DNA of 64,000 nucleotides from Siphonodentalium dalli (taxonomy: Eukaryota; Mollusca; Scaphopoda; Gadilida; Siphonodentaliidae), in contig CP136065.1 of assembly GCA_032622095.1 (NCBI GenBank), positions 204,362,618-204,426,617 of the forward strand, given 5' to 3'. Position 1 is the stretch's first letter; every line of letters begins with the position of its first letter. The notes under the pieces are model-generated. The model had not been told where the DNA came from and ran no database searches. It worked only from the letters and a program-made list of their open reading frames with translations. Both the position numbers and the translations under genes were made by a program. Of this stretch, positions 10,041 through 20,166 are shown piece by piece.

Positions 10041-11583
10041 AAAATTCTATAAATAAGCTGGCGGTATGGACTTCCCATGATAATACTTTACAGGGTATAT
10101 CATAGTTTCAAAGGATGAATGCAAAGATTCAACAAGACAAGAAAGCTGCAGTTACAAATGGAGGAAAAGTGAAATATTTTCACAAAATAAAGTCTCAAGC
10201 CATTATTAGATATGTATCTTTTAGTCTAAATTATAATTTATTAGAATTAGTACTACCACCTTGATTATATCATAGTTTTATAAACTAAACTTTCGTAATT
10301 ATATTTCTCCTGATTGATACGAAAAATTATATTACAGGAAAATACTATTGCGCTAAAGTTATCAGATGAACATGATGACTGAATAATGTTCGATCAAATT
10401 TGGTTCATGGCGTTGACTCTATATTTTTGATTCACATTAAAGGCAAATAGATAGCGTAGAAAAGGAAAATTACTAGAGTGGCCTCACATGTTCCATTTTA
10501 CAATGTAGGTTACTCGATTAAAATTTGGTGGAGGATCAAACTCTCACATGTTTAAAGAACTCTTTAAAAAAAAGAAATATGTAAAGCATCTTTGAATTTC
10601 TTACAAACATTGTCTTGTATCAAAAATTCACAATGTCACGGCAACAGAGAACTGACAGATCATACCATATTTCAGTGAAAGTAGGTCTACTTTCTTTTCG
10701 GTATGTGTGTCTTCCTGGCCTCTGCAAGGTTTCTGTGAACTCCACTTTGTTGCATTCACTACAGGAGGCCGTCAACAAGCAGTTTAAGGGTAATGAGACG
10801 AGTGAAGCCTCCCAAGCTCGGTTGTAACTCACAGACCTTCTCACTGTAGGGAACACGGAAACTGGAACATTATCTATTTCATGAAGTCTTATAGTTATAC
10901 ATTCGCTATGTACATTCCTGGCGAATACATCATTATTCCTCTAACTATTGTCTCGCTAGCATGTGACACAATTTCTTGAAACGAAACTCGAGACGGCGTG
11001 ATAACTGATATACAATGACTAAACAATTTTCCATTTTTCAAGTTCGCGGTCAAGAATAAAAAAGTCAAATGTTCAAGTGGTCAAATCAAAATCGACGAAT
11101 CTTGATCAGGTCACCCATGACAAATAGATATCCGTGACATGCGGAAACTAATTGTTATGGATATATATTCCTATTTAAAATATTTTAGATTTCAGTTAAC
11201 ATGAATTTCTTCCGTCGATATTTATGTTTGTTTACATCTTCCGAGGGGGGGGGGGGTGATTAGATCCACCGACCCGCTCCCCGCTTATTGGTTGCACGCG
11301 AAAAATATTCCCACGCTACGTCACCAACGTAAACATCATAGTACGTGCATATACGTCTGCAACAATCTGTTTCTAAGACTTGACAATATTTTCCAAACAA
11401 CAACAAAATTTACTTTTACTTTGCCTTTGAAGACGTTCTCGAGTTGTGAATAATTTGTGAAGAATCTGTGATTGTGAGTACAAACTAATTAAAAAGTAGT
11501 TACGCGAACACAAAAATAGATCCCTAATACCAGTCATTGGCCTGAATAAGAGAATATTTAAATAGTTAAGATAAATAACTAAT
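10041..11583. repeat. Duplicated block, copy 1 (partner 18611-20166)
   Basis: This 1.5-kb block is repeated at 18611-20166 with only scattered substitutions and small indels, offset by about 8.58 kb. Similarity stops near 11583 and 20166. It contains two open frames on opposite strands around 10615-10856 that are conserved in the partner, but a recent duplication explains this. It also holds a G-run (11228-11245) and a CpG-rich patch. Confidence 0.9.
11246..11485 (+). promoter_or_regulatory. Possible promoter and non-coding first exon (copy 1)
   Basis: Directly after a G-run lies a locally CpG-rich segment with an inverted CCAAT box (ATTGGTTG), ACGTCA-like words and then an A/C-rich transcript-like stretch ending in a good 5' splice site (ATTGTGAGTAC). 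The whole arrangement is repeated at 19840-20070. This is inference from composition and a donor-like site only; no TATA box or coding start is clear. Confidence 0.25.
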
Positions 11584-11985
11584 TTTTTACCATATTTCCA
11601 TTCACATTGTTCGGGATAAAAGTTGCATGGCCTTTGAGTCTAGGTCAAGTAGCTCACTTGAAAGCGGTCACTAATCATTGATGATTGGTGAACCGTGATT
11701 GAAGAAAACGTGCGTTCTGAGTGGTCACGTATGTACTCATGGGCATAACAGGCCTGGCTGACCTGATAACGTTGCCATTTTCCTTTGAGCTCTAGCAAGC
11801 TTCACTTCGTATGCCCAAGCGCACCACCACTATGATTTTCGTTAATACTAAAGTACTGTTACCAAGACTGTTCAAGTCGTCATCATGGATGGATCCGTGG
11901 GCAGGAATTGTTGTCCCTAAAAAAAAATTGTTTTGGGGGTGCTATTAGAATAGCCGGTGTCCATCTGTATGTGCGCCCGTCCTAG
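11584..11985. other. Non-coding stretch with a repeat fragment
   Basis: There is no gene to support. The segment 11925-11975 (ending in AATAGCCGGTGTCC) is similar to the reverse complement of 20345-20420, so it is part of a dispersed repeat. Confidence 0.5.
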
Positions 11986-12136
11986 GGGTAATTTCAACTG
12001 CTGCCACAAAGTTAGGAGCATCAGAGTCCAGTATCCTTGAAGCCATCCAACAAGGCTACACTGATGGAAGAGTAACTATCTGTAACAAGAACTACAAAAC
12101 GTCCATTCGATGCGAACAAGGCCATACTGTTCCTGT
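11986..12136 (+). CDS. Candidate internal coding exon, family unknown
   Basis: An AG (CCTAG) precedes an open frame of about 49 codons containing TAATKLGASESSILEAI and TDGRVTICNKNYKTSI. It stops at a consensus donor, CCT|GTGAGT, in phase 0. The peptide is not low-complexity and has a natural residue mix, unlike the repeat-derived frames around it. The next open segment after an acceptor (12534) is also in phase 0, so the two may belong together. I do not recognise the family. The upstream boundary is uncertain because a repeat fragment ends just before it. Confidence 0.3.
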
Positions 12137-12533
12137 GAGTAAAACATTTATCGTACAAATTCTTGTTTCATAGTTTAGCAGAGTGATCATCGCGAGTGAG
12201 CACAAACGTCGCATATATCTTTGTGTTTAATTAGCTTTATTTTTGAACGATGGAATAGGGTCCATATGATCATTCATGAATTGTGTCAAAAGTGGTTGAC
12301 ATGGTAAACCTGCCTCAAATTCAGTCAATTTGTTAAATTCATTATTATTCATTATACACTTATAGAGGAAATCCGTATTTTGGTGTTTACGTGAAAATGG
12401 TTATAGAAAAGTATACTGGCGAATTAGACTCATTGTTATTGTTCTCTGCGGATAACAAATGTGCTGCCGACCATATTTAAACTTTATTGATTTATATTCC
12501 AGTAAGTATCTAGAAAGTGTGCGTATATTTTCA
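12137..12533. other. Possible intron
   Basis: AT-rich sequence between the donor GTGAGT at 12137 and the acceptor TATTTTCAG ending at 12533. It has no coding content or recognised repeat. Confidence 0.25.
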
Positions 12534-12720
12534 GATTGACCCAATCTTACTGGAATATAGGGTGTTTCAACTACCAGGAGAAAAAATCAACATCCTCCAT
12601 TTTACACGACACTCTATGTTGAATAGAATCCTAGATACCGGGATATTACGAATGGTCAGACAATGCATTCATATGATTTGGTGCCTACGGAAACAGAGAC
12701 AAGTTATACAGAGAGGTTAA
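12534..12720 (+). CDS. Candidate terminal coding exon, family unknown
   Basis: After TTTTCAG the frame reads IDPILLEYRVFQLPGEKIN and runs 61 codons to a TAA at 12718-12720. It is phase-compatible with the candidate exon ending at 12136. The product is unrecognised, and the last third (rich in Arg, Gln, Ile) looks less convincing. This is a weak call. Confidence 0.22.
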
Positions 12721-13230
12721 AGTTTAACTGTTATTGTCCCCTATAGTTACTTATTTTACTAATATCTAATTTGATCAGAATCAAACACATTGCTGACTGA
12801 AATCGTCGTGTTTGAAATTGTCGTGTTTTCTTCAAAACCAAATCAAACCGGCTTTATGGAGATCGTCAGAGCGTAGTCGTATGTAGACGTATATTGGTGA
12901 CTCCCATAAAAAATAGAAATATACATGCAAGTTCCCATCGGATGGGTGACCATATACACGAACAGATGTAAATGGGAGTCTTTCAATCCACGCACAAGGC
13001 GAGGATCACTTTAGTGTAAACAATATTGTAGCCTCGAACACATACAAACAAAATTGACATATATATAATGCTAATACCTGTTCAAAAATAGGGATAACAA
13101 CGCCAGTAGGATAACTTTAACCATATCTTTACTGAGGTTATATAGTAAAATATAATAAATTGTGATTTCTTTTGTTAGTTATTTAACTCTTTTTTCCTTT
13201 CGGGGCAGTTACGAAAAAGTAAGCATGACA
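12721..13230. other. Non-coding stretch, nothing recognised
   Basis: AT-rich sequence with no supportable coding frame or repeat family. Confidence 0.5.
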
Positions 13231-13843
13231 CAGTAGTTAGAATAAGCATCGATGAATGTAGAAAGGCAGAAATAACTCTGTACACCAACAGACAGCGATC
13301 AGTATAGCATTTCCATTTTCAGCCACGGGGCCAGTTTGATTGTTGAAATTTATATTAGGCATTTCTATGTCAGGACAAGTTTGATTGTTGTCATGCATAT
13401 ATAAGAGAATTCACTGTTACAATCTTTTAAAAAAAATTCAACAAGCTCCAGTCACGAATGAAAGGGTTGGGGCGGGGGCAAAGTTATGTGTTTCAGCATA
13501 GCATAACACTTAATAATAACTATTCAAATGTCCCCAGGAACTAAAGATATTACAGGTGATGTGGAAATATCGTCGCTTGTTTTTTTTTATAAGAAACCAG
13601 TGAAGTGAACATAAATATTTGTTTATTTATCATATACTAGACTTTACAATGGAAACATATATAAATAAACAAAATAAACATACAAAACAAAGAAAGGCCA
13701 GTTAATTCAACATTACAATAACTCAAATCCTTTGAGACAGCAAGATGGTATGTCAACAAATAACAACAAGACTGATCGCTGTATGTTGGTGTACAGAGTT
13801 ATTTCTGCCTTCCTACATTCATCAGTGCTTATTCTAACTACTG
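13231..13843. mobile_element. 613-bp element with 73-bp inverted ends
   Basis: The ends at 13231-13303 and 13771-13843 are reverse complements over about 73 bp (starting CAGTAGTTAGAATAAGCA), with only a few differences. Immediately inside the left end, 13304-13390 is a reverse-strand copy of the E1 exon-like segment (GCCACGGGGCCAGTTTGATT). The structure therefore captured, or was built from, the same gene material as the array at 9-10 and 17-18 kb. No transposase is visible. Confidence 0.7.
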
Positions 13844-14067
13844 TGCAGCCCTCGAAATTCACACATTTTCTCCACGGCAGTGTATTGCCGTGGCAAAATT
13901 AGACCCCCATGGCATCCCCACGGCATGAATGACTTGTTGTTATAAGCTACGAAATGTGCAAGTTGAAACTTCCTGACGAGTTGGTCCCTTTGAAACTTGT
14001 TCATTTTTTGGACCGACTCGCCAATTGTCAGCTGGCCGCCGCCGTTGAGTTTAACATTTGATTGCTA

Positions 14068-14995
14068 CTTCTATATATAAAACCCGTCGTCTGTGTGTGT
14101 GTGTGTCTGTGTGTGTATAACTCGGTCACGCTTTTGGCGCGTTTATAACTTTTCAACCATGCGTCCAATGTGGCCCAAATTTGTACCACGACCTATAGTG
14201 TGTCATTAAAGGTGACTCACCAAATTTCACGCCGATTGGTCAAAGCAAACCTGAGATCTAACATGGTCCCCAAATGCTGCATTTGCACTCAAGTAGACAC
14301 TATTTCTTATGACGTTTGTCGAAATGACGTCATTGACGTCGAACGCAAACCAACACTTGCTTTGCTATTGTAGGCGAAACTTCCATGCGCTCAACCAAAG
14401 CGTTGTTGGAAATAGGCGCTAAATTAATGTGTCAGTTCAGGTGCAGTGTGAATTTAGGTAACACATGTTGATTTTGTCGCGGAAGTGCATGTATAGTGGG
14501 GTGTAGAGTCAAGACTCGAACGTTCTACCGTCGTTGGGAATGGGTGGATGTAGTGGTGTGCAGAGTCAAGACTCGAACGTTCGTCGTTGGGAATGCATGG
14601 GTGCTAATATGGTATTTTAATTTGCCAGTTGGGTTTGAACATAAGTAAAGAATGCGGTCTTTGATACGAAAGTTGTGCATAGAGTGTGGAATCGAAGGAG
14701 TACCGGTATACACGGAAGATGGCGAATGGACACAGTCTGACCTCCCGCCAGTGGGTTCCGTGAACTCAGTAAATTCGCCGGAACTCAGTTGGAAAAAGCA
14801 CATTCCCGGGACAGGCCTAATAATAGGGCCTACAGTGTAAACAATACTGCCGACGCTAATTAATGCTCTTTTAATCTTTCGGTTGAGTGCACATCTGATA
14901 CAAGAATAAATGTTTAAAAGATCACAATGCGCGAAGCGCACGCAGTTTAAATTCATATAATGTGCGCGAAGCTCACAAAGGGGCTGCAGGCCCCT
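14068..14995. mobile_element. Possible Helitron relic
   Basis: The sequence starts TCTATATATAAAACCCGTCG followed by a GT/CT run, a style seen at Helitron 5' ends. Near 14980 there is a GC-rich hairpin (GGGGCTGCAGGCCCC), then a short spacer with CTAA at 14993-14996, which resembles a Helitron 3' end. The base after CTAA is A rather than the expected T. No Rep/helicase coding is present. A two-copy repeat of about 63 bp lies at 14470-14600. The minus-strand 143-codon frame inside (14525-14956) has no recognisable domain. Confidence 0.4.
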
Positions 14996-15735
14996 CCCCC
15001 GCTAAATAAAGGTTCCGAATTAAGCCTGTTTCAGTTAGTATAGATTAAGTAAAATATCTTGATTGTTGCGTTCCATTTCCATATATGTGCATGCATATAC
15101 GTGGGTTGGGGAAATGATGGTGGGGGGGGGGGGGGGAATACAGTTTTATTGAAATAAAGTGTTCATACAAATGGGCCACGCAGTGCAGGGCGTGTGATCA
15201 ATAGGCTGCATGTTGAATACAGGGTCCGTTTAAAATGTGCTTCAAGCTCCCTATATGTGCGCGAAGCTCACGCAGTTTAAGATCATATAATGTGCGCGAA
15301 GCGCAGAAAGGGACTGTATGCCCCTCCCCCTCTAAATAAAGATTCCGAATTGATCCTGTTTCAGTTAGTATAGATAAAGTAAAATATTTTGATTGTTGCG
15401 TTCCATATGTGCATGCATATACATGGGTTGGGGATATGGGGGTGTGGGTAAAAATTCAGTTTTATTGAAATAAAGTGTTCATATATATATAAACGGGCGG
15501 CGCAGTGCAGGCGTGTGATCATTAGGCGGCATGCTGAATACAGGTTCCAAAGGGGGTCCGTTCAAAATGTGCAGCAAGCTCCCGAATGTAGGCTCCTGAA
15601 TTGAGTATGTTTCAGTTGGTGCATAGTATTTAAATAATATACTGGTTTTGTTTCGTTCAATATGTGCATGCGCATGTGTGTACTGGGTGTGTAGAAATAC
15701 AGTTTTAATGAAATAAAGTGTTCCAACGCGCATCC
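14925..15735. repeat. Three tandem copies of a repeat of about 320 bp
   Basis: Copies begin near 14925, 15250 and 15560 (the last shortened). They share, in order, GTGCGCGAAGC, a GC-rich hairpin, CTAAATAAAG, CTGTTTCAGTT, GTGCATGCATAT, a G-rich run, CAGTTTTATTGAAATAAAGTG and a TGTGATCA block. The G-run (15121-15136) is long only in the first copy. Confidence 0.75.
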
Positions 15736-15762
15736 AGTAACAAAGAGGAGAAGCATGACCAT

Positions 15763-16545
15763 TTACCCGTCATTTTGTGATGGGCAACCCCCTAGATCTA
15801 CACCGCCCATGTTCTTGTTATATAGGCGCATGATGGAAGGGCATGCTACTTCTACCCTATTAGCACCAACCCGCCTTCCCACTTGATTGGTCTCATTGCT
15901 ACCATGGTTAGACAGCATGAGAACTTCACATCTGTCTTTCCATAGGGTAGCCATGAGAGTGCCCTTCTGATACATTATAATATCACCTCTTTCCATTCTC
16001 TTACCAATTTTCTTTACATTTTTCACATCGCCCGGCAAGCCCTTTCAATTGGCCCTGATCGTACCACACCCATACAAACCGATAACAGAGAGCTCCGTCA
16101 ACAAGGGTACACTTGTGAAATAGTTATCGAAGAAGAACTGATAGTTCTTCTTCGCAAAAGCTGTTGCGAAATTTAGTACAACAGACTCTCCCAGACTTTG
16201 TTCTGGTCCACTTTCTTGTCTGCCTTCATATATTTTAGTTTGGCAACAGTACCCTTTGTTGTCTTCGAGCATCCATGCTTTTATTCCCCATTTAACTGTT
16301 TCTTTTTGGAATGTATTGCTTGAGTGTGGTACGACCCTTGAACCCGATGCCTCATCCACACTCAGTTACCTTCTTGGCATATACACATCCTGGTTTATTG
16401 CATTGTTGTTGAACATAGCAATCAAGCTAATGCATCCGATACAGTTTACCACCATCGCATTGGCGATTATCCTCCAAGTGGTAATATTGTTGGATTTTCC
16501 GAAAACGATATGCCAATCAATCGTTTTCGCGATACCAGCGACATG
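15763..16545 (-). pseudogene. piggyBac-type transposase, decayed copy B
   Basis: On the minus strand this carries the same core as copy A: VKWGIKAWMLEDNKG, FDNYFTSVPLLTE, GTLMATLWKD and YNKNMGGVDL. The parts lie in at least two frames, with a break near 16040 between GCGTIRAN and the MPGDVKNV segment. The DEAMIGFKGR motif is altered here to a DEA-SG-type sequence because two codons are missing and the frame shifts after GFKGRTTLKQY. The copy ends abruptly after GGVDL. It is in the opposite orientation to copy A and shares the same upstream boundary palindrome. It is non-functional. Confidence 0.88.
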
Positions 16546-16945
16546 TTGCTAGTAATATCTTATTGTAAGTTGTTCTGTGTATTTTAATGTCTGCATTTGT
16601 ATCGAATGACCCTAAGGAAATCATGTCGTCAACTATAACTGTTATATATGGTCTCGGGAATGGGCGACGACTTGTGGGCATATACTTGTATAACAGGAGT
16701 ACACATGGTAGTAGCTGTGGCAGGTGTTGGTATTTGCATGTTATATGTAACACTTATACCAGTACTTGATCTTGATTGCTCTGTATTTGGCTTGTTAGAT
16801 GATTGTTTTTGTATTACAATTGCCTCTAATACCCGGAGTTTTTCACTATTTTCTTTTTGCCCTTTTAATAGTTGATCAAATTTTGAATTTATTTGTTGAA
16901 GGAGTGAATAGGTATAGCATTTCCATTTTCAGCCACGGGGCCAGT
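16546..16945 (-). pseudogene. E1-type coiled-coil segment with a longer, unique extension
   Basis: On the minus strand the E1 end (INSKFDQLLKGQKENSEKL, VLEAIVIQK) continues into sequence absent from the other copies: SSNKPNTEQSRSSTGI, a Pro/Thr-rich segment and, in a shifted frame, RPYITVIVDDMISLGSF then IHRTTYNKILLATCR. This is the least truncated version of the repeated exon and suggests what the parental gene looked like. The last segment has a pattern loosely like a BEN domain start; this is only an impression. It sits directly upstream of piggyBac copy B in the same orientation. Confidence 0.45.
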
Positions 16946-17000
16946 TTGATTGGGTGTAGATCTGTCTGACCAATTTAGATAATATTATTAAGACGATGAA
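16946..17000 (+). pseudogene. piggyBac scrap at a rearrangement junction
   Basis: A short VDLSDQFR-type piece joins the reverse-strand E1 relic on its left to a forward E1 copy on its right. It marks a rearrangement point between inverted and direct copies. Confidence 0.6.
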
Positions 17001-17342
17001 TTGCCGCTTGCTCGGTTAGCGAAGAGAACAAGGTTGGATTTAGTAAGTCCCACAATCAACAAAGAGGTGCCTGATACACTTGATACACATGAGAACAGTC
17101 AAACTTGTCCCGATATAGTCGAAATGCCTAATTTACATTTCAACATTGAAACTGGCCCCGTGGCTGAAAATGCTACCTATTCACTCCTTGAACAAATAAA
17201 TTCAAAACTTGATCAATTATTAAAAGGGCATAAAGAAAATACTGAAAAACTCCGGGTGCTAGAGGCAATTGTAATACAAAAAACATCATATTATTCGGTC
17301 GGCAGAAAGGGACACAAATACTCTCTACTCTTTAAAAAAAAG

Positions 17343-17576
17343 AAATACCACCCTGAACAGAGGCCCTCTGCTGCCCATGATAAATACCACCCTGAACAGA
17401 GGCCCTCTGCTGCCCATGATAAATACCACCCTGAACAGAGGCCCTCTGCTGCCCATGATAAATACCACCCTGAACAGAGGCCCTCTGCTGCCCATGATAA
17501 ATACCACCCTGAACAGAGGCCCTCTGCTGCCCATGATAAATACCACCCTGAACAGAGGCCCTCTGCTGCCCATGAC
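17343..17576 (+). repeat. 39-bp coding minisatellite, six units
   Basis: Six apparently identical 39-bp units encode KYHPEQRPSAAHD; only the last base of the last unit differs. Identity between units implies very recent expansion relative to the two-unit versions elsewhere. Confidence 0.95.
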
Positions 17577-17633
17577 CATTTTATGTTAGGAAGAATAAAA
17601 TATCAAATATGTTGCAGCAAATATTTTCGTTGC

Positions 17634-17753
17634 CTATTCTCATGGTTAACATGTGCTTCTGGTCTATTCTCATGGTTAACATGTGCTTCTGGTCTATTCT
17701 CATGGTTAACATGTGCTTCTGGTCTATTCTCATGGTTAACATGTGCTTCTGGT
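17634..17753 (+). repeat. 30-bp minisatellite, four units
   Basis: Four identical 30-bp units (CTATTCTCATGGTTAACATG and onwards) encode LFSWLTCASG in frame. At the three other loci (9172, 9748 and 18295) only one unit is present. Confidence 0.95.
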
Positions 17754-17789
17754 CATGTCAAGTGAGGTCCCCTAACTCCCTTTTCAGAT

Positions 17790-18150
17790 ACAGATTCAGA
17801 CGATGAATTGCCGCTTGCTCGGTTAGCGAAGAGTTCTAACAAGGTTGGATTTAGTAAGTCCCACAATCAACAAAGAAGTGCCTGATACACTTGATACACA
17901 TGAGAACAGTCACACTTGTCCCGATATAGTCGAAATGCCTAATTTACATTTCAACATTGAAACTGGCCCCGTGGCTGAAAATGCTACCTATTCACTCCTT
18001 GAACAAATAAATTCAAAACTTGATCAATTATTAAAAGGGCAGAAAGAAAATACTGAAAAACTCCGGGTGCTAGAGGCAATTGTAATAAAAAAAAACATCA
18101 TATTATTCGGTCGGCAGAAAGGGACACAAATACTCTCTACTCTTTAAAAA
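17790..18150 (+). pseudogene. E1 exon-like segment, further copy
   Basis: It follows a TTTTCAG, as in the copy at 9239, and is almost identical to it. The insertion GTTCTA within the AKRTRL region (about 17832) creates a frame break. From 17845 the frame stays open through the coiled coil and then out of frame into the piggyBac scrap. Confidence 0.5.
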
Positions 18151-18350
18151 AAAGAAATACCACCCTGAACAGAGGCCATCTGCTGCCCATGATAAATACC
18201 ACCCTGAACAGAGGCCATCTGCTGCCCATGACCATTTTATTTTAGGAAGAATAAAATATCAAATATGTTGCAGCAAATATTTTCAAGTTGCCTATTCTCA
18301 TGGTTAACATGTGCTTCTGGTCATGTCAAGTGAGGTCCCCTAACTCTCTT
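18151..18350 (+). repeat. Array segment with two 39-bp units
   Basis: Two 39-bp units at 18155-18232, the TATCAAATATGTTGCAGC spacer and a single LFSWLTCASG segment. It corresponds to 9600-9800. Confidence 0.8.
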
Positions 18351-18354
18351 TTCA

Positions 18355-18632
18355 GATACAGATTCAGATGATGAACTGCCGCTTGCTTTGTTGGCGAAGA
18401 GGACCAGGTTGGATTTGTATAGTCCCACAATCCAATGCCTGAAATCAATGACCAGATACAAAGTTGTCCCAACATAGAAGTGCCTGATATACTTCCTGAT
18501 ATACATGAACAGAATCAAACTTGTCCCGACATAGAAATGCAATGCATTGAAAGAACTGGAACAGGTTGTAGGGAGAACTTCAATATCAATATCTCTGAAA
18601 AAATATATCCCAACGTTTACAAAATTCTATAA
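18355..18632 (+). pseudogene. E1'-like segment with CPDIE repeats
   Basis: Counterpart of 9816-10040. The open frame from about 18435 reads SCPNIEVPDILPDIHEQNQT, then CPDIEMQCIERTGTGC and further residues to a stop at 18632. The start at 18435 is only where the frame opens; the acceptor-like TTTTCAG lies at 18349-18355. Confidence 0.45.
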
Positions 18633-20166
18633 ATAAGCTGGCTGTATGGACTTCCCATGATAATACCTTACGAGGTATATCATAGTTTCAAAGGATGAAT
18701 GCAAAGATTCAACAAGACAAGAAAGCTGCAGTTACAAATGGAGGAAAAGTGAAAAAAATTCCCAATTATCACAAAATAAAGTCTCAAGCCATTATTAGAT
18801 ATGTATCTTTTAGTCTAAATTATAATTTATTAGAATTAGTACTACCACCTTGATTATATCATAGTTTTATAAACTAAACTTTCGTAATTATATTTCTCCT
18901 GATACGAAAAATTATATTACAGGAAAATACTATTGCGCTAAAGTTATCAGATGAACATGACTGAATAATGTTCGATCAAATTTGATTCATGGCTTTGACT
19001 TTATATTTTTGATTCACATTAAAGGAAATAGAGATAGCGTAGAAAAGGAAAATTACTAGAGTGGCCTCACATGTTCCATTTTACAATGTAGGTTACTCGA
19101 TTGGTGGATGATCAAACTCTCACATGTTTAAAGAACTCTTTAAAAAAAAGAAATATATAAAGCATCTTTGAATTTCTTACAAACATTGTCTTGTATCAAA
19201 AATTCACAATGTCACGGCAACAGAGAACTGACAGATCATGCCATATTTCAGTGAAAGTAGGTCTACTTTCTTTTCGGTATGTGTGTCTTCCTGGACTCTG
19301 CAAGGTTTCTGTGAACTCTGCTTTGTTGCATTCACTACAGGAGGCCGTCAACAAGCAGTTTAAGGGTAATGAGGCGAGTGAAGCCTCCCCAGCTTGGTTG
19401 TAACTCACAGACCTTCTCACTGTAGGGAACACGGAAACTGGAACATTATCTATTTCATGAAGTCTTATAGTTATACATTCACCATGTACATTCCCGGTGA
19501 ATACATCATTATTCTTCTAACTATTGTCTCGCTAGCATGTGACATAATTTCTTGAAACGAAACTCGAGACGGCGTGATAACTGATATACAATGACTAAAC
19601 AATTTTCCATTTTTCAAGTTAGCGGTCAAGACTCAAAAAGTCAAATGTTCAAGTGGTCAAATCAAAATCGACGGATCTTGATCAGGTCACCCATGAAAAA
19701 TAGATATCCGTGACATGTGTAAACTAATTGTTATGGATATTTATTCCTATTTAAAATATTTTAGATTTCAGTTAACATGAATTTCTTCCGTCTATATTTA
19801 TGTTTGTTTACATCTTCCGAGGGGGGGGGGGGGGGGTGATTAGATCCACCGACCCGCTCCCCGCTTATTGGTTGCACGCGAAAAATATTCCCACGCTACG
19901 TCACCAACGTAAACATCGTAGTACGTGCATATACGATATAGAACGCCGTCTGCAATAATCTGTTTCTAAGACTTGACAATATTTTCGGAACAACAACAAA
20001 ATTTACTTTTACTTTGAAGACGTTCTCGAGTTGTGAAGAATTTGTGAAGAATCTGTGATTGTGAGTACAAACTAATTAAAAAGTAGTTACGCGAACACAA
20101 AAATAGATCCCTAATACCGGTCATTGGCCTGAATAAGAGAATATTTAAATAGTTAAAATAAATAAC
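18611..20166. repeat. Duplicated block, copy 2 (partner 10041-11583)
   Basis: Near-identical repeat of 10041-11583 in the same orientation. It includes the G-run (about 19821-19836), the CpG-rich patch with the inverted CCAAT box (about 19840-20070) and the donor-like GTGAGTAC. It differs by small indels, such as an 11-base insertion near 19935. After 20166 the sequences are unrelated. Confidence 0.9.

Larger units (their letters stand above)
17001..17765 (+). pseudogene. Chimeric open frame: E1 + piggyBac scrap + 13-aa and 10-aa repeats
   Basis: An uninterrupted frame of 254 codons. Residues 1-92 are the E1 segment ending in the coiled coil (LLEQINSKLDQLLKGHKENT). About 93-114 are the piggyBac SYYSVGRKGHKY piece. 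Six KYHPEQRPSAAHD units follow (about 115-192), then a FMLGRIKYQICC spacer, four LFSWLTCASG units and a final HVK. Both repeat periods (39 and 30 bp) are multiples of three, so amplification did not close the frame. There is no identified promoter and the start has no clear context. It is probably not a functional protein, but it is a long open chimera. Confidence 0.5.

Noticed and set aside
14525-14956. Minus-strand frame of 143 codons
   Set aside because: It lies in a possible Helitron relic, overlaps a 63-bp duplication, and has no domain pattern.
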